The notes under the pieces were generated by a model, which worked only from the letters and a program-made list of their open reading frames with translations, searched no databases and was not told the origin of the DNA. Both the position numbers and the translations under genes were made by a program. This document shows positions 60,029 through 64,000 of a DNA stretch of 64,000 nucleotides, piece after piece. Every line of letters begins with the position of its first letter. The first letter of the stretch is position 1. This stretch comes from Bacillus_AB infantis_C (GTDB lineage: Bacteria; Bacillota; Bacilli; Bacillales; Cytobacillaceae): assembly GCF_050107595.1 (NCBI RefSeq), contig NZ_JBNILH010000002.1, forward strand, positions 248,001-312,000, given 5' to 3'.

Positions 60029-61243
60029 ATGGATGCATTGGATATATTAACAGAACTTGACCGTGTTATACCGCATTTCCAGGCCATATTCAGTGCTGAC
60101 GAACATAAGGTTATCGGTTATGAGGTATTGGGAAGGTTTGCTGCTGACGGCTCTGCCGAAAGCCTTGGCCCGTTTTTTCTGGACGACAGCATCCCAGAAG
60201 AATACAGGCTTGAAGTGGATAATGTGGTCTTAATGAAAGCACTTGACCATTTTGCCGGCAGGCAAGGGGAAGAACTCATTTTCATCAACCGGGACGCCGG
60301 TCTGCTTATGCACGATTCCGGAGAGCACTTCCTGCAGCTCCTTTTGCAATATCAGGATAAAGGCATCAGCCCCGAAAGAATAGTACTCGAGATTACCGAA
60401 AGAAATTACAAGGGAGACCTTGAACACCTCGACCACCTCCTTAATTATTACAGGACGTACGGCATCAAGATAGCCGTTGACAATATGGGACATGACAGCA
60501 GCAGGCTTGACAGGATCGGCCAGCTTTCTCCTGATATCATCAAAGCAGACCTCAAGGGCCTCAGATCAAATGCGTCAGCTGCTTCCTATCGCGATATCCT
60601 GTATTCTCTTTCCCTCCTGGCAAGAAGAATTGGGGCGACGCTACTGTTTGAAAATATTGAAATGGTCTACCAGCTGCAATTCGCCTGGAAAAATGGAGGA
60701 AGATACTATCAGGGATTTTATTTGGCCAAACCCCAGGCCGCTGTGATCGAAAAAGATTACCTGAAGGAAAAGCTGAAAACAGAATTTCATCGTTTTATCC
60801 TCCATGAAACAAAGAAGCTGGAAAAGATCCATGCAGCTGCTGGAGAATTTCAAACTAAAATCCAAGAGCTTTTGTCTAAGTACAAGAAAATTCAGGATTA
60901 TGAAGAGCTTCTGCTGGCATTGTCCGGGGAAATGGATGGAGTTGCTTTCAGGATGTATGTATGTGATATGGAAGGCTTCCAGCAGTCTCCGAATATCTTT
61001 AAAAAAGGTGAGGACTGGATCATCCAGCGGAAGTATTACAGGAAGAACTGGAGCTGGCGCCCATATTTCCTTGAAAATATAGTGAGGATGAGAAATGACC
61101 AGAAAGGGATCCTGTCTGATCTTTACAGTGATATTGAAACAGGGGAAACCATCAGGACCTTTTCTTTCCCTTTACATTCGAAGGATTACCTTTTCATAGA
61201 TATTGCTTATTCTTTTTTGTATGACCAGGAAGGTCTGCTATAA
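60029..61243 (+). CDS. ykuI: EAL-domain c-di-GMP-binding protein YkuI
   Basis: The 404-residue protein has an EAL domain (about 1-245; GYEVLGRF in place of canonical EAL-LR, LEITERN, AVDNMGHDSS in place of DDFG) and a C-terminal PAS-like YkuI_C domain (about 250-400). It follows B. subtilis YkuI closely, which binds c-di-GMP but has no clear hydrolysis activity; the altered EAL and DDFG motifs agree. The ATG at 60029 follows GGCGGGGAAA. It is expected to be a c-di-GMP effector. Confidence 0.93.
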   Translation: MDALDILTELDRVIPHFQAIFSADEHKVIGYEVLGRFAADGSAESLGPFFLDDSIPEEYRLEVDNVVLMKALDHFAGRQGEELIFINRDAGLLMHDSGEHFLQLLLQYQDKGISPERIVLEITERNYKGDLEHLDHLLNYYRTYGIKIAVDNMGHDSSRLDRIGQLSPDIIKADLKGLRSNASAASYRDILYSLSLLARRIGATLLFENIEMVYQLQFAWKNGGRYYQGFYLAKPQAAVIEKDYLKEKLKTEFHRFILHETKKLEKIHAAAGEFQTKIQELLSKYKKIQDYEELLLALSGEMDGVAFRMYVCDMEGFQQSPNIFKKGEDWIIQRKYYRKNWSWRPYFLENIVRMRNDQKGILSDLYSDIETGETIRTFSFPLHSKDYLFIDIAYSFLYDQEGLL

Positions 61244-61312
61244 GATTTTTCCTGTATACTCCATAACGGTAAGTGGCACATTAGGAATACTACTTTCCCG
61301 GGGGGAATTCTA

Positions 61313-61552
61313 ATGAGCGCTTTTATGACCATCCTTCTGATCATCGCTGCAGGCATTCTGCTGACCGGCTTATTATATACGATGTCCGTCGCACGAAATC
61401 AGAGAGCGGTGAAGGGAGATATGGATTCAAGTATTTCGCGGCAGGTGCAGGATCACCCATACATCCGCAATCCGGTCATACTGACATATGCCATCTGCTT
61501 CATTCTTTTAGTCATTTTTATTGCCTACTATACAACTACAGTCAGCTGGTAA
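61313..61552 (+). CDS. Small membrane protein with two helices
   Basis: This 79-residue protein has TM1 (about 3-24, MTILLIIAAGILLTGLLY), a hydrophilic loop of about 28 residues and TM2 (about 54-72, VILTYAICFILLVIFIAYY). GGGGGGAAT precedes the ATG. No family was recognised. It lies 70 bp after ykuI with a terminator following, so it could be co-transcribed with ykuI. Confidence 0.7.
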   Translation: MSAFMTILLIIAAGILLTGLLYTMSVARNQRAVKGDMDSSISRQVQDHPYIRNPVILTYAICFILLVIFIAYYTTTVSW

Positions 61553-61565
61553 CTGATTATAAATG

Positions 61566-61595
61566 AGGGACTGCCATTCAGGCAGTCTCTATTTT
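61566..61595 (+). terminator. Rho-independent terminator
   Basis: GGGACTGCC pairs with GGCAGTCTC around ATTCA, followed by TATTTTTATT. Confidence 0.75.
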
Positions 61596-61755
61596 TATTT
61601 CCAAAAATATGCACAGGTAAAATTCATGGAAAAATGTTAATCCTTCCTTAATGTCGGGTAATTTCTATTAAATAAAAGAATTGGCACTATAGATTATTTT
61701 CCGCTTTTTTTAATTTGCCGGCTTATGACAAATAAATCAATGAGGAGGAGGATTT

Positions 61756-62412
61756 GTGTATATAAAATGGGCTTTTATCCTGTTGGCCGCGGGAATCCTG
61801 GCCGTTATGCTGCCTATGGCAGGTGCTGAAGCTGCCGAAGACCACGTTCTGGAAAACAGGGGAGAGGTGCTTCAGTTCCTGGAAAGTGCTTTTGAGGCGC
61901 AGACATCTCTGAGTAAAGAGCCGAGATCACTGGAAGAAATAGAAGCTGTTCTTGACCCTTATTTTACAGACAGCTACGCAAGCCTTTTTCTGCAGGAGAA
62001 CCTGTCTGAGGAAGGGGAAGGGAATATTATTTACGGAACTGACTTTGGTTTGTATTATATACCGTTCTTTGAGTTTACGGAGGAGACGAAAGTGGTCATT
62101 GACCCCGAAAAAATTCTAGTATTTGAATATTTTCCTGGCATGAACGAAGGCCCGGCTGCCTATCCAGGACATTATGAAGGAATCCGGATCGAAAAGACTG
62201 ATTCAGGCTGGAAAGTGGCAGAATGGCTTTATGATGAGGCACCGCAGAATATATTATCAAGTGCTGCTTCTGATTTAGTATATAAAGGATACAATGACAG
62301 GGCCGGCTTCTCCAGGGAAGCAGATAACCTTATACCTATGGCCGGGAGCGGCTTGCTGGTGCCTGGCTTTTCTCTGAGCGGCGGTGAACAGCTGCTGCTG
62401 ATGGAGGCATAA
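61756..62412 (+). CDS. Secreted DUF3993-type protein
   Basis: This 218-residue protein has a signal peptide (WAFILLAAGILAVMLPMAGAEA, predicted cut after AEA). The exported domain resembles DUF3993 (EVLQFLESAFEAQTSLSKEP, LDPYFTDSYASLFLQENL). The start is GTG at 61756 after AGGAGGAGGA. No Cys or enzyme motif is seen. Function is unknown. A hairpin after the stop serves the convergent glutaredoxin-like gene. Confidence 0.75.
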   Translation: MYIKWAFILLAAGILAVMLPMAGAEAAEDHVLENRGEVLQFLESAFEAQTSLSKEPRSLEEIEAVLDPYFTDSYASLFLQENLSEEGEGNIIYGTDFGLYYIPFFEFTEETKVVIDPEKILVFEYFPGMNEGPAAYPGHYEGIRIEKTDSGWKVAEWLYDEAPQNILSSAASDLVYKGYNDRAGFSREADNLIPMAGSGLLVPGFSLSGGEQLLLMEA

Positions 62413-62438
62413 AAAAGAGCAGGCCCGCAGCCTGCCCT
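62411..62438 (-). terminator. Terminator of the glutaredoxin-like gene
   Basis: AGGGCAGGCTGC/GCAGCCTGC-type stem; on the minus strand GGCAGGCTGCGGGCCTGC is followed by TCTTTTTT. Confidence 0.75.
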
Positions 62439-62443
62439 TCTAA

Positions 62444-62680
62444 CTAATCGATATTCAGCTCTGCTTTCAATTTTTCCAGGTCAAAACCAGTTATGACGGT
62501 TTGATCAATCACAAAGGTTGGAGTGGAGTAGGAATTATATCTTTTGGTTAATTCATCCCTGGCTCTCTTGTCCTTGCTGATATCCTTCACCTCATATGCA
62601 AAGCCGTATTCCTGGAGGAATCGCTTGGAAATTTCGCATGGCGGGCAGTCTGGCTGGGAATATAGGATAATTTGTTTCAA
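62444..62680 (-). CDS. Glutaredoxin-family thiol protein
   Basis: This 78-residue thioredoxin-fold protein has the redox motif CPPC in SQPDCPPCEISKRFL and the cis-Pro in YNSYSTPTFVID. It resembles bacilliredoxin/NrdH-like small redoxins that exchange disulfides with low-molecular-weight thiols in the cytoplasm. AGGAGC lies upstream of the ATG. It is read toward the terminator at 62411. The partner is unknown. Confidence 0.87.
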   Translation of the reverse strand: MKQIILYSQPDCPPCEISKRFLQEYGFAYEVKDISKDKRARDELTKRYNSYSTPTFVIDQTVITGFDLEKLKAELNID

Positions 62681-62747
62681 TTGAATCTGCTCCTTTATTT
62701 ACTCTCACTTTGAATATAACATATTTTTATGAAAGCTATCCTGCCAT

Positions 62748-63728
62748 CTACCGAAGATTTTCCGTTTTTTTGTCCCTTTTTGCCAAATAGTTTGCAAGCC
62801 CCATCGCTGATACTTCTAAATCTAGTGACAGCAGGCTGTATATAGGATGGTCCTCCGCAATGCCCTTTTGACTTAAATAGGCAGTTACCCTCTTTTTGAG
62901 GCGGGAGGCTATGAGGCCAGGTGCTGCATTAGGGGATGAAGCGCAGTGAAAGGATGTTTCCGCTTCTTCAATGAAGATTTCAAGCCAGCTTCTGACCTGG
63001 AAAAAGACTTCAGCAGGATTTCGCGATATGCCAAAATGTCCGAAGTAAAGGCAGTCCAGTTTTTTTGATTCATACAAAGAGAGGGAAGCCAGCATCTTCT
63101 CAGGACTGAATTGATTTGGCGAAGTAGAAGGCAAATAAAATTCAACGCCCTCCCTATAAAGCTGGGGGTAAAAGATGCCAGCAGTGTCGCCTGTAAACAT
63201 CCCGTTCTCAGGGGGATAATAGACGCTGAAGTGATGGTTTGCATGGCCTGGTGTATCAAAAAAGGCTAGTGTACATGTATCGCTCAGCCTCAGCTTACTT
63301 CCATCCTCCATTGCTTCCAGCCTGTCTGGCGGTACTGGGAGGATCGGGTCAAACAAAGCTTCAAATTGATCACCGTATACGGCTTTTGCTCCTGCAATCA
63401 GACGGGATGGATTTGCCAGATGTTTTGCTCCCTTTGGGTGAACGATCACTTTTGCCTGCGGACATGATTTAAGCAAAAGTCCAGCACCCCCGGCATGATC
63501 AAGATGAATGTGCGTGAGGATGATATATTTTACATCTTCGGCTGAGAGGTTTAATGCTTCGAGCCCGGCGAGGATTCTCGCAACTGAAGGGCTTGCAGAG
63601 GTTTCAATGAGGGCGAGGCTGTCTTCAGCCAATATGTAAGTTCCTGTCCGCTCTTCCATATTCAGGTCGTAATCATCGATTAAAAAAAGTTTTTCGGCTA
63701 ACTTTGCCGGCTTTTGCAAAAAAATCAC
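62748..63728 (-). CDS. MBL-fold metallo-hydrolase
   Basis: This protein of about 326 residues has the metallo-beta-lactamase motifs THIHLDHAGGAG (metal site), His in FDTPGHANHH, Asp in MFTGDTAG and His in YFGHFG. The C-terminal helical part (about 215-320) resembles hydrolases of the glyoxalase II/aryl-hydrolase branch. The substrate is unknown. The start is uncertain: GTG 63728 gives MIFLQKPAKLAEKL; ATG 63767 and TTG 63719 are alternatives with no better ribosome site. Confidence 0.85.
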   Translation of the reverse strand: MIFLQKPAKLAEKLFLIDDYDLNMEERTGTYILAEDSLALIETSASPSVARILAGLEALNLSAEDVKYIILTHIHLDHAGGAGLLLKSCPQAKVIVHPKGAKHLANPSRLIAGAKAVYGDQFEALFDPILPVPPDRLEAMEDGSKLRLSDTCTLAFFDTPGHANHHFSVYYPPENGMFTGDTAGIFYPQLYREGVEFYLPSTSPNQFSPEKMLASLSLYESKKLDCLYFGHFGISRNPAEVFFQVRSWLEIFIEEAETSFHCASSPNAAPGLIASRLKKRVTAYLSQKGIAEDHPIYSLLSLDLEVSAMGLANYLAKRDKKTENLR

Positions 63729-64000
63729 GTCCTTTTCCGAAGCTTTTGCTTGTACAAAGCATGTCATTATTTTATGCTGTTAATATTGGCATGTAAAGAA
63801 TTATGGTTCGAATATTCTGATTTTAATTCTTTAGGATAGAAACATGCTGAAAGTGAAACCTAAGAGCAAGATGAAGGTTTGTATGAAGGAAAAGGAACGG
63901 AGCTTTCCAGTTTGCGGGTTCGCCGGCTTAAGGATGGAGCAGCTCCGCCAACGCTGCCGATTGGAATGATGTTTCCAATGTCCTTCATATATAATGGCGG
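63729..64000. other. Window end without assigned gene
   Basis: The stretch shows no clear gene. A possible start MMFPMSFIYN at the very end (ATG 63967 onward) and small hairpins GGAGCAGCTCC and ATTGGAA...TTCCAAT are visible; a gene may begin beyond the window. Confidence 0.3.

Noticed and set aside
63843..63969. Short plus-strand ORF at the window end
   Set aside because: About 41 codons, no ribosome site, and no conserved motif seen; the true gene probably begins beyond the window.
1..64000. CRISPR arrays, prophage genes, tRNA or rRNA
   Set aside because: I saw no regularly spaced identical repeats, phage structural genes, or rRNA/tRNA-like sequences while reading the window.

Overview
The window is chromosomal DNA from a spore-forming member of the Bacillaceae with moderate GC content. 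The genus is not resolved; a Bacillus/Cytobacillus-like organism fits best. Gene order follows the Bacillus subtilis ykr-ykv-ykw-yku region closely: ykrP, kinE, mtnK, mtnU, mtnE, mtnWXBD, spo0E, kinD, mhqR, clpE, ykvI, ykvS, ptsHI, ykwC, patA, cheV, ykyB, ykuC, ykuD, ykuE, fadH, ykuI. Blocks that I do not associate with this backbone are inserted between these genes.

Layout. 0-10 kb: two tiny spore-protein-like genes, a B12/radical-SAM protein, a YkrP-type acyltransferase, a chemoreceptor, a triple-PAS KinE-like kinase, and an ArsR(DUF2087)-GNAT pair. 9-16.4 kb: methionine salvage (mtnK, mtnU, mtnE, mtnWXBD) with two S-box (SAM-I) riboswitches, but without mtnA. 16.5-18.3 kb: an IS110/IS1111-type insertion sequence with a disrupted transposase, inserted in the middle of a palindromic intergenic repeat. 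Its 3' non-coding end carries guide-like segments matching both its own circle junction and its target. 18.4-30.3 kb: fosB, spo0E, a ZIP transporter, an Fsr-like MFS, a KinD-like kinase, a nucleotidase, mhqR, an M3 peptidase and a third Spo0F-type kinase. 30.5-38.4 kb: clpE with CtsR boxes, ykvI, a lipoprotein, a CPBP protease, SDR-type enzymes, ykvS and a PilZ protein. 38.6-42.3 kb: a MoxR/DUF58/membrane-protein operon. 42.7-44.7 kb: ptsHI without ptsG. 45-64 kb: SDR, ykwC, patA, RDD, DinB, TetR/MFS, cheV, ykyB, PadR-ykuC, ykuD, ykuE, fadH under a FadR box, a C39-type lipoprotein, ykuI, DUF3993, a glutaredoxin-like protein and an MBL-fold hydrolase.

How the genes work together. The three kinases and Spo0E point to inputs and drains of the sporulation phosphorelay. 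The mtn genes recycle methylthioribose to the methionine precursor KMTB under SAM control. HPr and enzyme I drive PTS sugar uptake. CheV, the MCP, PilZ and YkuI are chemotaxis or c-di-GMP components. Four copies of a structured intergenic repeat each lie directly after a rho-independent terminator and in the same orientation as the gene upstream. No rRNA, tRNA or CRISPR array was seen.
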